Below, one piece after another: positions 47,913 to 59,667 of a stretch of 64,000 bases of DNA; position 1 is the first letter of the stretch, and every line of letters starts with the position of its first letter. Made by a program: the position numbers and the translations under genes. The notes below the pieces were generated by a model. The model had not been told where the DNA came from and searched no databases. It saw only the letters and a program-made list of their open reading frames with translations. Source of the DNA: Dallia pectoralis (lineage: Eukaryota; Chordata; Actinopteri; Esociformes; Umbridae); the NCBI GenBank assembly GCA_029465975.1, contig CM055760.1, positions 389,380-453,379 on the forward strand. The letters are read 5' to 3'.

Positions 47913-50900
47913 TTATGATGCTTGCTCGCCCCGCCTTTGCCGTCCCCCATTCCTGTCCCTGCTCAGTCGCAGCCAGTTTCTCACGGTCATCTCTACATCA
48001 GCCTCAGTGGAATTTGGTTGGGCAGGATTTCTTAACACAGCACCTAAACAAAAAAATAAAGCAACAGGGGGAAAAAATAAGACAGTAGCACAAACGTTTA
48101 TATCTTCGTTTGTTTCTATAAAGACAATTCAGAAAAGTCAGAGCATTAAAAAAAAAAGAAACTTAAAAGACATTTGGTTGAGAATAGTGTGAAGACAGTA
48201 TATAAAAATCGAGAACTGATATAAATACAGACACCATATATGGGTTGAATAGTGACAGAATGTTGCTTCAACACATTGTAGGACTTACTCAGGAGTACTT
48301 GATGAATAGGCCGTGATTTAAGGCCTGTCTTCTGACCCCTACCGCACCAGTTCAGCTGGGTTGAAAGATTCTGATCAAATATTTTTGTGCAGACTCTCCA
48401 AACTGTTTCCTTTAGGTTCTTGCCACCAGACAATGACAGTTTAGTTATCTGTAAAGTAAAAGATAAATTTGACTAATCCCATTTCACAACCTGCTGTAAT
48501 ACCTGTAAGCACAGACAGGTCAGTTACCGGTAATTAACAGAACTTAAAGGAGAGAGAACAATCAAGGAATTCATACGTAATGACACAGATCTCCAAAAGG
48601 TGGCACTTGGCTGAAATGTAAACACATAACCACTAGAATAAACCATGAAAATGCACAAGCCACTCCTACATAACAATGGCCATATAAGAATGCTCATAAA
48701 TCCATACAGCCCTAAATCCATAACTACACTATACATAAAATACCTACATAATTAAAAAGAAACATGGAAGGAGTTCAGACATCAACATAAGAGTCCCGGG
48801 CCGGGCAAGGGAGAACTAAGGAAAACAAACAGTCCATAAACTACTAGTCCATGCCACGCCAGCCACACTGGCTGAACGTGACACTGGGTTGGTGTGTGCT
48901 TCACCTCATTGTGTGTTCACTGTGTACTCTGTGTGTTTCACTAATCATGGATGGGATAAATGCAGAGACCAAATTTCCCTCACTGGATCAAAAGAGTATC
49001 AATACTCTATCTCTTATCTGATGATAAATCAGGGCTTTTGTGCTTTAGAGATAGACACAGACAGGACATACCACTTTCTTCTTAAAGGTGCTATCGGCCC
49101 GAAGTTGGTCATCAAAGTTCTCCAGGTCTTGCAGTGTAAGCAGTGGTAGCATGTTCAAATTGACATTTTCTTCAGGAACAGAATTATTTTTTTGAAGTAG
49201 TTTGATTACATAATCCATTTTAAGCTGCAGTTCTCCGACCTGCTCCAAAAGGAGCCTTTCAACAGCTGGGGAAAGTACAGGAAGAAAATTTACAAAATTA
49301 TACAAAAAACAATTAACAAAGAATGCAGTAGTTTACTGACAACAGCAGAGAAAACCTGCCCAAAATACCTGTGCATCCAGCAGGAGCTGATCTGGCAAAT
49401 CTTTGACCTGTGGAAAACCGAAAAAAATATAGGTGTTAACAAAATACAAAGTATGAAATGTGTCTTGTTTTTTAATACAACTGTGTGAGAGAGAGACATA
49501 CAGAGACAGAGAGAGACATACACTTACAGATACGTTATTCCCCTTATTTACAAAATTCAACAACAAATTTGATGACCAACCTCCCACCCTTTAACCCACA
49601 TACCTGCTGGGCGAAACCCCAGGCTGTGCAGCCATAGCTGCAAGATACGTGACCGCTTGCCACGAGAAGAGAACAACCAGTGGGACTCAAACTAAAACAG
49701 ATCGCTCCAGTCACTGAGCAATTGATTGTAAATACTATAACCTTAAATTTGTAATCTATAGTTTGTGTTTTATAAAATTTTTGTATTTTTTGTTGTTTTT
49801 CATATGCTATGACAATATGAACGCCTGTTTGTCATGCCAATTAAGTTATTTGAATTGACAGACAGACAGAGAGAGAGAAACATAGACAGACAGAGAGACT
49901 TCCCAGCCAAATTAAAACCGAAAGGCAGCCAGCTACTCTAGTGACTACCCTGTCTCAGCCTCTAGCCTACATAACACAGCCTACATAACATAGAGTAAGA
50001 AGTACAGACACATAAAACATGTCTTACTTTGAGGGGTCCTGTGTGGAAGGCCTGGACGGGGTAGGGGGGTTTCACGACACTGCGGCATGTTTGTGTTCAC
50101 AGACACTTGAAACACAACGATTAAAAAGGTTAAAACAAAGATGAATGATTACCTGTGTGTGTGTGTCTGTCTCAGTATGTTCTCCATCTGCATGCTAAAT
50201 AGCTTACGTTCAGGAGAGCCCAGCCCTTCATATTCGGCTTCCTGCTGCCAATTAATGGTTGTCACTATGAAATTATAACATTAGATGGTGAAACTGCCAA
50301 ACAGGAAGTAGGCTTTTGGCGCTTAAACTTTTCAAGTGTGCTTAAAGCCACAAGTTTAAAGACCCAATGCATCACATATTTAACGGAAACTTACATTCAG
50401 TAAGATGAAGGTCCTCATTCACTGATGTGGAAAAACACATTAATGCTTGTTACAAAAAATAAGGAATGGAATTCGAATAATATTATAGAGGAAGATTGAC
50501 AGCCCTAGTGAGTTTGCAATTGTGTGCGTTAGTGTGTGTCAGTGTGTTATTGGTCTGTGTCTTAAATAGCTTACAGCTGATTGTTAGTGTGTGTCAGTGT
50601 GTTATTGGTCTGTGTCTTAAATAGCTTATAGCTGGTTGTTAGTGTGTGTCAGTGTGTTATTGGTCTGTGTCTTAAATAGCTTATAGCTGATTGTTAGTGT
50701 GTGTCAGTGTGTTATTGGTCTGCGTCTTAAATAGCTTACAGCTGATTGTTAGTGTGTGTCAGTGTGTTATTGGTCTGTGTCTTAAATAGCTTATAGCTGG
50801 TTGTTAGTGTGTGTCAGTGTGTTATTGGTCTGTGTCTTAAATAGCTTATAGCTGATTGTTAGTGTGTGTCAGTGTGTTATTGGTCTGCGTCTTAAATAGC

Positions 50901-52974
50901 TTATAGCTGATTGTTAGTGTGTGTCAGTGTGTTATTGGTCTGTGTCTTAAACAGCTTATAGCTGATTGTTAGTGTGTGTCAGTGTGTTATTGGTCTGTGT
51001 CTTAAATAGCTTATAGCTGATTGTTAGTGTGTGTCAGTGTGTTATTGGTCTGTGTCTTAAATAGCTTATAGCTGGTTGTTAGTGTGTGTCAGTGTGTTAT
51101 TGGTCTGCGTCTTAAATAGCTTATAGCTGGTTGTTAGTGTGTGTCAGTGTGTTATTGGTCTGCGTCTTAAATAGCTTACAGTCAGGAAAGCCTTCAGTCC
51201 TACAGTCCTCCAGTCCCGACGCCTCTTCTCGAATAATAACTGCGGTCTCTTAAAAAGACAGAAAACCTTGGCTTACTGATCACACTAACAAACTCGAAAA
51301 TCATATCTGGAACATCAAACTATGGTATGTGCTGTGGACCTGTGCAGTACACTGTGTCTGCTTGAGTTTAGGGACCTGATGCATTTTACTATAGAGGGGA
51401 CACTTACCTTCAAGCTCTCGATCTACCGGTCAATCTTTGTTCCTACCCTCACCTATGGTCATGAAAGCTGGGTCATGACCGAAAGAACGAGATCGCGGGT
51501 ACAAGCGGCCGAAATGGGTTTTCTCAGAAAGGTGGCTGGCCTCTCCCTTAGGGATAGGGTGAGAAGCTCAGTCATCCGAGAGGAACTCGGAGTAGAGCCG
51601 CTGCTCCTTTGCATAGAAAGGAGCCAGTTGAGGTGGTTCGGGCATCTTGTACGAATGCCACCTGGGCGCCTCCCTAGAGAGGTGTTCCAGGCACGTCCAG
51701 CTGGGAGGAGACCTCGGGGAAGACCCAGGACTAGGTGGAGAGATTATATCTCCACACTGGCCTGGGAACGCCTCGGGATTCCCCAGTCAGAGCTGGCTAA
51801 TGTTGCCCGGGAAAGGGAAGTTTGGGGTTCCCTGCTAGAGCTGCTACCCCCGCGACCCGACCCCGGATAAGCGGTTGAAGATGAGATGAGACTTACCTTC
51901 ACTATACGATGATGTGGGATGGACTGCAGGAGTTAAACGATGGGTGGGAGGGTGGGCCAGCTTTCTTCTTACTGACACTTCGAGAGGATTAAAAAAGGTT
52001 ACAACAGAAATATCTAAAGGCACATCAACCATACTATTTGCACCTTAGATATCTACATCTGAAATTCACTGTATGAGAAGTGCAGCAATATACATACAAA
52101 ATGTCTTACTAGGCTTGCTCCTTTGATGGAAACTTGGGTGGGCTACAGAAGGCTGCTCCCTGTTTGTCACTGTCATGGTCATTTAAAAAACAAGGATTCA
52201 AATAAAAAAAAAAATAAACACAAAGATTACACATTCTTATCAGACATAATCACTAGTATGAGCGTGTAATTAATTTTCTAGTGGACATATGGAAACTTAA
52301 GGTCATAATAGTTATGCCACTTGCCAGCACTGATGTTGTTTCCAGCCATAGGTAGGAGGGGAGGGAGAGGAGGGTTTTTTTTGGAAGGTTTGTTGTGCTT
52401 TTTCTTTGCCTGTGATGTTTGTGGTGCATTTTGGGTGTCTGATGAAGGGCACGATGCAGGAGATGATGGTGGTGATGGTGATCTAAGTCGCGATGGTCTG
52501 TAAATGAAACGTTTTTACAAAAATTAGTTTTCATATTGATCACATCGAACAGAGAGAAATATGACATGGGTGACTCTGTGTGATTACAATGAGGATGATC
52601 AAAAAGTCAAACCACATATGATGCTCACTTTCTCCGCTGGCGATCTGCTGGCAGCTCCTCTTTGTCTGTATTCAGATCAGAGGTGTGGCAGGACAGGCCC
52701 CACCTCTTACTGAGACTTTCAAAGCAGCCTGTAGGCAATGTTTAGTACTGTATGTTACCAATTAATTTTATATCACAGCATCAACATGGAAAGTACAAAG
52801 AGTAACATCAGGACATGTTAACCCCCCCACCCTTACTTGTCTCATGTAGTATTCGACAAGAGTACTTTTTCCATCCTTTAGATGGGTTAGGTAATGTCCT
52901 CTTTAAAATACTTTGGAGTATTTTGTATGAGTCTTTATATGGAGGCCACCAAGCCATGCCTCCATCATTTTTGC
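47913..52974 (-). CDS. DUF4806-type gene of the second CACTA-like element
   Basis: Exon-like blocks with AG/GT borders: 52,974-52,837 (GMAWWPPYKDSYKILQSILK), 52,728-52,629 (CFESLSKRWGLSCHTSDLNT), 52,497 to about 52,278 (RSPSPPSSPASCPSSD and a Lys-rich run), 49,412-49,372 (DLPDQLLLDAQ), 49,265-49,072 (LQLKMDYVIKLLQKNN, TLQDLENFDDQLR), 48,448-48,289 (GGKNLKETVWRVCTKIFDQN, LNWCGRGQKTGLKS) and 48,043-47,913 (GAVLRNPAQPNSTEADVEMT, ending in TAA). The block joining 52,629 to 52,497 keeps frame through a split Lys codon. The WWPPY start and GGKN..LNWCGRG end match DUF4806 proteins common with fish transposons. Function unknown. How the third block joins the fourth is unclear; the block could also end at a stop at 52,278. 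I see no internal stop elsewhere. Confidence 0.55.
50529..51185. repeat. 55-bp minisatellite, about 12 copies
   Basis: The unit starts TTAGTGTGTGTCAGTGTGTT at 50,529, 50,584, 50,639 and so on, exactly 55 bp apart, with single-base variants (TGTGTC or TGCGTC; CTTATAGC or CTTACAGC; CTGATTG or CTGGTTG). It lies in a large intron of the DUF4806-type gene. Copies differ by only 1-3 bases, so the array is young. Units abut without spacers, so this is not a CRISPR array. Confidence 0.9.
51412..51890 (+). mobile_element. Rex3 LINE, copy B, 3' fragment with target duplication
   Basis: Only the C-terminal part remains: SIYRSIFVPTLTYGHESWVM, AGLSLRDRVRSSVIREELG, RPRGRPRTRWRDYISTLAWE and the stop in GACCCCGGATAAGCGG. 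A 10-bp direct duplication ACTTACCTTC flanks it (51,402-51,411 and 51,891-51,900). The reading frame is uninterrupted from about 51,415 to 51,870, so this is a young insertion. It lies in an intron of the DUF4806-type gene. Confidence 0.9.
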
Positions 52975-53375
52975 CTGAGTGATAAAAAATACCTTTTATT
53001 GACAGTGATAGACAGTTGACAACTTTTTATACCAACATAAAGCATAACATTTGCAATGTTACAGCACTCAGCATTAAGCTGATGTTGACAATGGAGTTCT
53101 CCCGTAGCCTTATCTAGGTGAAAGATAAATATTTCCACTACATTGCCCTGGCCTACCTGTAAACCATTCCCTTGCAACCGGTCCACTCGCTCCTTCATCG
53201 AAGGCCACTATAAGGTATAGGCTTTTCTGATGCAAAATTAATAGTACAGTAAAGGTCAAAATCACTTTTTTCTGTACTGATCAAATCTATGTTGAAATGA
53301 TTTAAACTGGACTCAGTGTACATGTAATAAGGGGATAGCAACAAACTGTTGTCCATGAGGAATTACATAAAGCTT

Positions 53376-55462
53376 CTACTCTACTTGTCCAACATTACAC
53401 AGCTGTGTCGAGTCTGACAGACTGTCCATCAAATACACACCAAACACTGTTGAGGGTTCAGGGTACTCAAAAAAACTTGACTGCTGGGAAAATGTTGAGT
53501 AGAGGAGGTAAATGTCCTTGTTGTCTGAAATTATATTCCTAATTTTGGCCACTTTACCCTCTATACTGACATAGCAGTTCGCCCTGTCTAATTTCAGTGT
53601 GAATTGCTCTGTTTTGTACACGGAGTACTGAACAGCATTAGGAAACATGGCTGGCAGTGGTCCATTTACATGTTCCCTTCTCAGGCCCAAGCCTTCCACC
53701 CGTGGCACTGGAGTGGTACCCCTCTCGAGGATCCGCTTCACTACCTGGGAGCAGGGAGATTGTGGCTTTCGAACCATTTTCTTTAGAGTCTTCATGAAAT
53801 TCTCAAACTTAAACGCACTGAAACAATCCAGTGTTCCATGCACCTTGGCATCTTGTGTAAGGTGCACAAGATTGTGTACATTGTAAGAAATGTAGGTATC
53901 ACCATACACCTTCCTGAAGTGCTGCACAAAGAGAACAAGGGCATTGTTCGCATAGTCTGTGTAGGTGGCAAACAGCTTTTTGCTAGAGAGGATCAATATT
54001 CCCACAAAAAAAAAAGCAGGAAGTGCTTGTAAACTGCTGCATGCAGAAAGGACTTCAGGAGCACAGGCCCAGTGTAAAGCAGGAGCTGCCGGAACTCAGA
54101 CGCCTTCCACCTGTCTATCTCTGTTAGTGTTCTTGGCTGCCGGTTAAATTCTACTGGTGTGTATCTCCTTACGTTCTCTAATTGTTCAGAGAGCATATTC
54201 ACCTGTCCACTTGAGAGCCTACATGACAATGGACCCTTAAGCCAGAGGTAAACTAGACGCCTCATGACTCCCAAGCAGACAAGGTGCATGAAGTCCAGAG
54301 GGAAACCACTGACCAAGCCTAAAGAGGTGGCAAGAAGGGGTGAGGACCCAAGGTGATGAGCTTCATCAGTCATGTCGATGAAGTCCTCATCTCGTCGGAG
54401 GGGTGCATCAGTGATGGGAAAAACCACACGGTTATTCAAGTATTCACCTTCTTGGGTGCACTTTTCACACGCCGAATAACCAGTGTGGCCTTTAACACAC
54501 TTCAAGTATGCACGTGCTGGTGCATCACAAACCATGGCCTCCAACTTTAGAGACAAGGGAATTTCTTTGAAAAAAAAACCCTTCTCCAAATTGCTGATGT
54601 CCTCAACAAAATCCTCCATGTACTCATAAAGTTCAGGTTTCCCATTTCCAGCAAAAAGGGCAATCACAAATGGCTTATGGTTGGGGAGGTTTTGGACAAA
54701 CCCAAGTATTGGCCAAAATTGAGTTGATGAACTTCTAAACAATGGCAAGCCATCGACATTGATCTGAAGTTTAAGGCACATTCCACTGGTCAAGTTACTG
54801 CGATATGCCTCTAGGGTCGACTTCATCGACGGCAGGATCCCGAAGTAGTGATATGTCCCGCCAGCCTTCTCTTGGAGAGCAATTACTTCAGATCGTGTGG
54901 TCTTCAAAAGAGTACGAGCATCTAATGGCAGCGATGGGTGATGGCACTTAAGAATTCGCAATAATTTGTTCAAAGCACTGTGTGTAACATTTTCTTCAAG
55001 TGCCCATGTCGTCAATTTATCTTCTAAATCATTTACATTTGTTTCACTCTCAGAATCAGAATCAGAGATCAAAACCTCATCAGACAAAATTGCCTCTAAA
55101 TCTATCCCTTCGACATCACTTGGAAAACCTTCAATGACTCCATCCTCATCAATGACTCCATCCTCATCAATGACTCCATCCTCATCAATGACTCCATCCT
55201 CATCAATGACTCCATCCTCATCAATGACTCCATCCTCATCAATGACTCCATCCTCATCAATGACTCCATCCTCATCAATGACTCCATCCTCATCAATGAC
55301 TCCATCCTCATCAATGACTCCATCCTCATCAATGACTCCATCCTCATCAATGACATTATCTCCATCAACAACATCAAATTCAGACTGAATGGAAGCCAAT
55401 TGCTCTTTTACTCTTGCCCTGGATTTACGTTTCCACGTCCAGTATGATGGTTCACTTGCCAT
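53376..55462 (-). CDS. CACTA-like (EnSpm-type) transposase, copy 2, nearly intact
   Basis: The ATG at 55,462 starts MASEPSYWTWKRKSRARVKE, followed by an acidic repeat (about residues 38-112), then TTWALEENVTHSALNKLLRI. The core reads LQINVDGLPLFRSSS..FWPILG, VCDAPARAYLKCVKGHTGYS..CEKC and FPLDFMHLVCLGVMRRLVYL (conserved Asp/His residues of the family), then RKASEFRQ-type and LLYTGPVLLKSF segments. A run of A residues at about 54,006-54,015 shifts the frame; the other frame continues YTDYANNALVLFVQHFRKVY, SYNVHNLVHL and FENFMKTLKKMVRKP to a stop at 53,376. Total about 690 codons. If the homopolymer is a sequencing slip the protein is intact. The enzyme would excise and integrate its element in the nucleus. 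Confidence 0.75.
55130..55355 (-). repeat. 18-bp in-frame repeat encoding DEDGVI
   Basis: About twelve nearly identical 18-bp units (plus strand ACTCCATCCTCATCAATG) lie inside the transposase N-terminus. Each encodes Asp-Glu-Asp-Gly-Val-Ile, giving an acidic stretch of about 72 residues. Unit length keeps the frame. The copies are almost identical, so expansion is recent. Confidence 0.9.
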
Positions 55463-55469
55463 GCTTCAG

Positions 55470-58338
55470 AAATAAAAACAAAACCAAAGACAACCAAAAG
55501 AGAAAGAAATCAGAATCATGCTCCCAAGTCCGAATCACCCCACAAGTGATCTAGACTTCAATACTATTTTACACAGTCATAAACCCCTGGTTTAGGCTAT
55601 AATAATTGTGATTTGAATTTTGACCTAAATTATGGTTATTATTCCCTTATTGAGCAGCACAGCAACAAAAACGGCAACAGCACAGCTGAGGTGTACAATA
55701 CATCCAGTAAAAAACAATAGCTGTTGGGAGTAACTGTACATTGCTGTGAATCAGACACACATAGCAAATGTAGGGAGCAAACAGGGACATACATTTTGAT
55801 TAAATAAGGGATTGATGAAGCAGTGGATTTCAGTATGTAAGCTAATGTTTCAGTAGTAGTCTAGTTAGATCTATCTGCTCATATATTGTGTTCCTGATGG
55901 CAAACTTCACATGACTGAAGTGAACTTCAGCTAAGAACCAAATTATAGATTAAATGTTAGGGTGATGATGGTCACTGTGTACCTGTGTTGGAGCTGTAAA
56001 CTGGACCGGATCTGGAATATGAGTGGGGCTGAACATTGCCTGTGGAACAGATAATCATATTATATGTAGAGAGCATTAGTTTATAGACAATTTGAGGACC
56101 CTGCAATCAATATGTATTAGACCAGGTTGTGATCTAATATGTAACCAGTGGTCCCTCAGATTCAAAGGAAAACCAGCCATGTTGACGATATGTGCCAAAC
56201 TTCACCTTAATTAATGTGGTTATCTGTGTTTAGAGGGAAATACAATGAAAATCTAATGCTTTATCAAAGCCTTTAACAAACATCATGTTCTTTTATTTAA
56301 GCAATATTGCATGAGTAGGAGTGTGATAGAGCTCTGTATCATCACGGCTGTGATTAGACCAGAGGCACCAGCCCGCAGGCCTCAATGAATAACCTTAAAA
56401 CAAGAGATGCCAGGAAACAACTCTGGAGGCAGTGGAGGACGAAGTAAAATCTAATAAATTAAAGAAGGAACATTAATATGTTACTCGCAATTGTTGACAC
56501 ACCATATTACAGTACAGTCATTACCAAATGTTGAGAATTATGTTATTATGAATATCTAAGACAAATCAAAAGTCAAACTCCAAGAATGTGCCAGGCAGTT
56601 AAACATTTTAGGATGCCAATAATCATGACAAGCAAACAGGGGAAAGTTATTACATACATGTGCATTGATGTATATGTGCAAAATAACTTTAGATTAATTA
56701 AAGATAGTGTTTCCCCATTTAGGGCTGGGCAATACAACGATAACGATATCTATCAATGATACATCTTTAAAAGTAACGATTGAAAAATGTCAGATATTGT
56801 GCTGAAAAGTCGACAATTAGGAATTAATTAACATCATTAAAAGAAGTCTTTGAGAAGTCTTTAATGGTCTTTGAGGTTAATTAAAACACATACTTTACTG
56901 TACAAATGCAAAGACGCTGTGTAAAATGGCTCTGAAAAGAGCCTTTGGATTGTATGTGCTGGTACCGTCATTTGCATATCATTACATTTGAGATTTTTAT
57001 AGTGGAAAGAGATGTTTTTCTGGTTCAACAACAATTTATTTATATTTATTATCAACAAATTAATTTAAACAAATGAGTGTGTGTGTGCGTGTGCGTGCGT
57101 GTGTTAGCTGTTCCGCTCAGATCAACGCTAACAATGTTTCTGGTTGGACTAACGTTACCTCTGGCACACGCGTTCTTTTATTGCCTTTCTAATGCCAGGC
57201 TAACATGACTTACAATTTCAAATTCGACACACTTTTTCTAAGTTTCTAGGATTTGGATTTCACCAGAGAAAATGTGTTTACGCTCAGGCGGAAGCCGCAG
57301 CCATCAGACAGCTCCAGATAGGGTGAACCGACTGCTTGCCTTTACGTGATTCGTCAAGATCTTTAGTAAGTCACGTATTGACCTCTGGGTAGTGTAGTTT
57401 ATGTAACGTTACGTTAGGTCATTACAAATCTCTCTGACACTGACGATTTTTCTGTCAGTGGTAGAGTACCCGCTGCATGTGAGAAGTAGCGGTACGCAAG
57501 GAAAAGTGCCGGTACTCGAGCACTGTGTGTGTCTAAAAACTCACTGACGTTATCACTTTAACGTCACTTCATTGCGCAGTGGCGTCTGCAGTGGCTGCGG
57601 GCTTGTACTAAACTGAGCTCTTGACTGGTCTACTTTTAACGTTACCATAGAAACACACAACCAAAGAGCTGTCATTAATTTTTAAGCATTTTACATAGAC
57701 AAAATCCTTAGAAATGCCTTCAGAGTGTAGCATTATAAAAGGACCCCATTTTATGTGGAAAAAAGAGAGCCCGTCAATTTTATGACTGTTTATTTAACCT
57801 GGCTGTTTACCGAACGATTCTCCTCAGACTGAAACGTCAAAACCCGAGTTCCCCTCATGTCTAAAAAGCTGTCTTAAATAACTCAGACAATATTTAACAC
57901 GCAAACATATTTACAGTCAATCATAATAACTAACCAAGTCAACATTTAGTTAATAACAACTATAGTTAACTGGTGTTACGTTGTAACGTTAACCAAGTCT
58001 AAAAACACGTTATCCACCGGCACCAATTTCTGTCATCCGTTTATATCGAAAACATTTCTCAGAAAACTCAACGTTTTTCTAACAAAATAATATTTTTCAA
58101 TAGAAAAATAAGTACACAAAACAAAATAAACACATACTGGACGGAAAATTGTGTGTTTGAAATGGATAAACATAACTTACCACAGGCAGGCGATGTTGAC
58201 GATGCAAGGCGACGTAAACTTTATCACGCGCATAAAAACGTGCATGCGCCACCTGAACGCGCCAACTAGACCCAACGTAACGCTGCAGCAGGCAGCATTT
58301 GTGAAAAAAAGAAGAAGCGGGATCGGCAAAATGGTTCC
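55470..58338. other. Upstream region of transposase copy 2
   Basis: No coding region supported. A hAT-MITE-like stretch starts GGGCTGGGCAATACAACGAT at about 56,722 and may reach 57,050. A (GT)n run is at 57,073-57,103. Between 57,100 and 58,330 the sequence becomes rich in CpG and ACGTTA words, and a possible 5' exon (minus) ends at a CTGTG|GTAAGT donor at about 58,190. This is a reasonable place for the promoter and first non-coding exon of the transposase gene, but that is inference. Confidence 0.4.
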
Positions 58339-58659
58339 TCACGGCTCCTCCGCCGATCTCCGGAGTGTGAATCGTGTGGCTGAATCATCCCGCCGATGGT
58401 TTACCCACCTACGTTTTTTTGTGCAGGGGACCCCTACAGAATTCTGATACTTTGCCGATGGTGCCCTCCAATTGCCAACGTCGTTAAGACTGAACGTGCT
58501 GTCTGGGTGGGGTTCAGGGATTGTACTAGGGATTACAGGGCCAGGGTTGCGCTCAACATCTCCAGATTGGCAGAGGAGAAGCAGGATAAGTGCGTAACAC
58601 ATGGCTTTGAGAACAGGTCGTTTGGGGCGGTGAGTAGTGTTAAATAAGGGGATGGGCAA
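58339..58659 (-). pseudogene. L2-type LINE N-terminus with a 2A-like peptide
   Basis: The frame contains MCYALILLLLCQSGDVERNP followed by GP. GDVExNPGP (58,563-58,537) is the 2A ribosome-skipping consensus D-V/I-E-x-N-P-G-P, preceded by a hydrophobic run as in other LINE 2A peptides. Such peptides are known at the N-terminus of several CR1/L2-clade LINEs, where the 2A can separate an N-terminal piece from the rest or act as a signal. The frame stops at 58,339 near the boundary with the second CACTA-like element. The L2 continues at 47,100. Confidence 0.65.
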
Positions 58660-58663
58660 CTAG

Positions 58664-59667
58664 TTATAGTACATTATGTTTAAGAAGAGAATGTTTTCTT
58701 GAGACACTTTATTTTCGTATTCACTTCTTTCCTTGAAGTCTGATTCTAGAATGCGATTAGCATCAGCAGGGGTTAAAAGGGGGCATTCTTTGATGATAAC
58801 ACGGTGACACAGGCCAGCAACGCTTTGTGAATCAGTGCATGGGAATATGGCTCCAACAATACTCCATCCAAGATCCGGGCTCATCATTTACCCAGAGAAT
58901 AACATGCCTTGGTGCCATTGCCCTTGAACAGTTGTAGCTTAGCAGCAGACCAACTTCACAGTCCTTAAGAGGTGGGATTTCATCCTTTAAGCTGGAGAGA
59001 TGATTCCAAAGCTTGGCGGTTTCACAAATTGGAATGTGCGTGCGATCTGCGGGTATACAATTAGTGTAAGCAGTAGGTAGCTCAACACGAATGGATGAGG
59101 AGTAGCCTCTTACTAGCAGCCCTGACACTCTTTATGACTGTGTCTCGTCCGATCATCGTTGTTAGTTTTATTTTCACTGGGTGGGTGTTTACTTGTAGAG
59201 AATTGCTGACTTCTTCCTCTATGAATGTAGTATCACTTTGGCTGTCTAGCCAGGCATATACTACAGTGTTTCCTTTAGGATTTTTTTTAGCAGTGGGGGC
59301 AGGTCTGTCTGAACAACCCCCAACCCGCACGCCGCCGCCGCCACCGCCGCCACCGCCGCCACCGTTAGATAGCCTAAGCGTTGTCTTTCCCTTAAACACT
59401 GTGTAGGTAATGTGAACTTTGCATACCTGGTCTTCATTAGGGCCGGAGTGGGACTGATTTTCAGCCAGCCCATTTCCTTGGTGGTGGTTTTGACTAAGGA
59501 AGGAACCGTTAACTTCCCGTGCTAACTCCTGGGTGTAAACATCAAGCCTTGCTCTTGCCACTCTTAGATCTTTCTCTGCCTGTAGTTGTTCTGACACGCG
59601 TTGCTGAGCTTCAAGGTCACCCCTCTGCTGTAATATTTTTTCCTCTCCTCCAGCAACACAGTATATG
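58664..59667 (-). pseudogene. BEL/Pao gag C-terminus and protease region
   Basis: Reading starts near 59,660 in a coiled-coil stretch (ILQQRGDLEAQQ, LQAEKDLRVARARLDVYTQE) typical of BEL gag. A (CCGCCG)n run (59,328-59,362) adds a Gly tract. The protease (DUF1758/retropepsin) region reads AWLDSQSDTTFIEEEV, KIKLTTMIGRDTVI, then in another frame VRGYSSSIRVELPTAY, ADRTHIPICETAKLWNHL, CEVGLLLSYNCSRAM, and finally DLGWSIVGAIFPC and VSQENILFLNIMYYN. It stops where the L2 begins; the next BEL residues (SQGHYEMPLPFK) are at 14,130. Stops and frameshifts present; the LTR and gag start are missing. Confidence 0.75.

Larger units (their letters stand above)
47350..58330 (-). mobile_element. Second CACTA-like element (transposase plus DUF4806-type gene), nested in the L2
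   Basis: Two genes on the minus strand, transposase (55,462-53,376) then DUF4806-type gene (52,974-47,913), lie between the L2 N-terminal frame (ending about 58,340) and the L2 endonuclease (starting about 47,100). Boundaries are approximate, because I could not identify matching terminal repeats. From 47,350 to 47,910 I see no gene. A 5'-truncated Rex3 and a 55-bp minisatellite lie in introns of the DUF4806-type gene. Confidence 0.55.
14131..58663 (-). mobile_element. L2-type LINE, nearly full length, split by nested insertions
   Basis: Pieces in 5' to 3' order on the minus strand: N-terminal frame with a 2A-like peptide (58,659-58,339), endonuclease and RT (47,100-44,511), C-terminus (43,825-43,661) and 3' UTR (14,528-14,131). 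The insert between pieces 1 and 2 is the second CACTA-like element, between 2 and 3 a hAT fragment, and between 3 and 4 element E. The LINE itself lies in BEL/Pao: protein reading ..FLNIMYYN at 58,664 resumes as SQGHYEMPLPFK at 14,130. L2 elements move by target-primed reverse transcription. Confidence 0.7.

Noticed and set aside
50529..51185. 55-bp repeats as a CRISPR array
   Set aside because: Units abut directly without unique spacers, and the setting is a fish genome.
59082..59597. Gly-rich frame as a novel protein
   Set aside because: The Gly run is a CCG microsatellite inside BEL/Pao gag-protease sequence.
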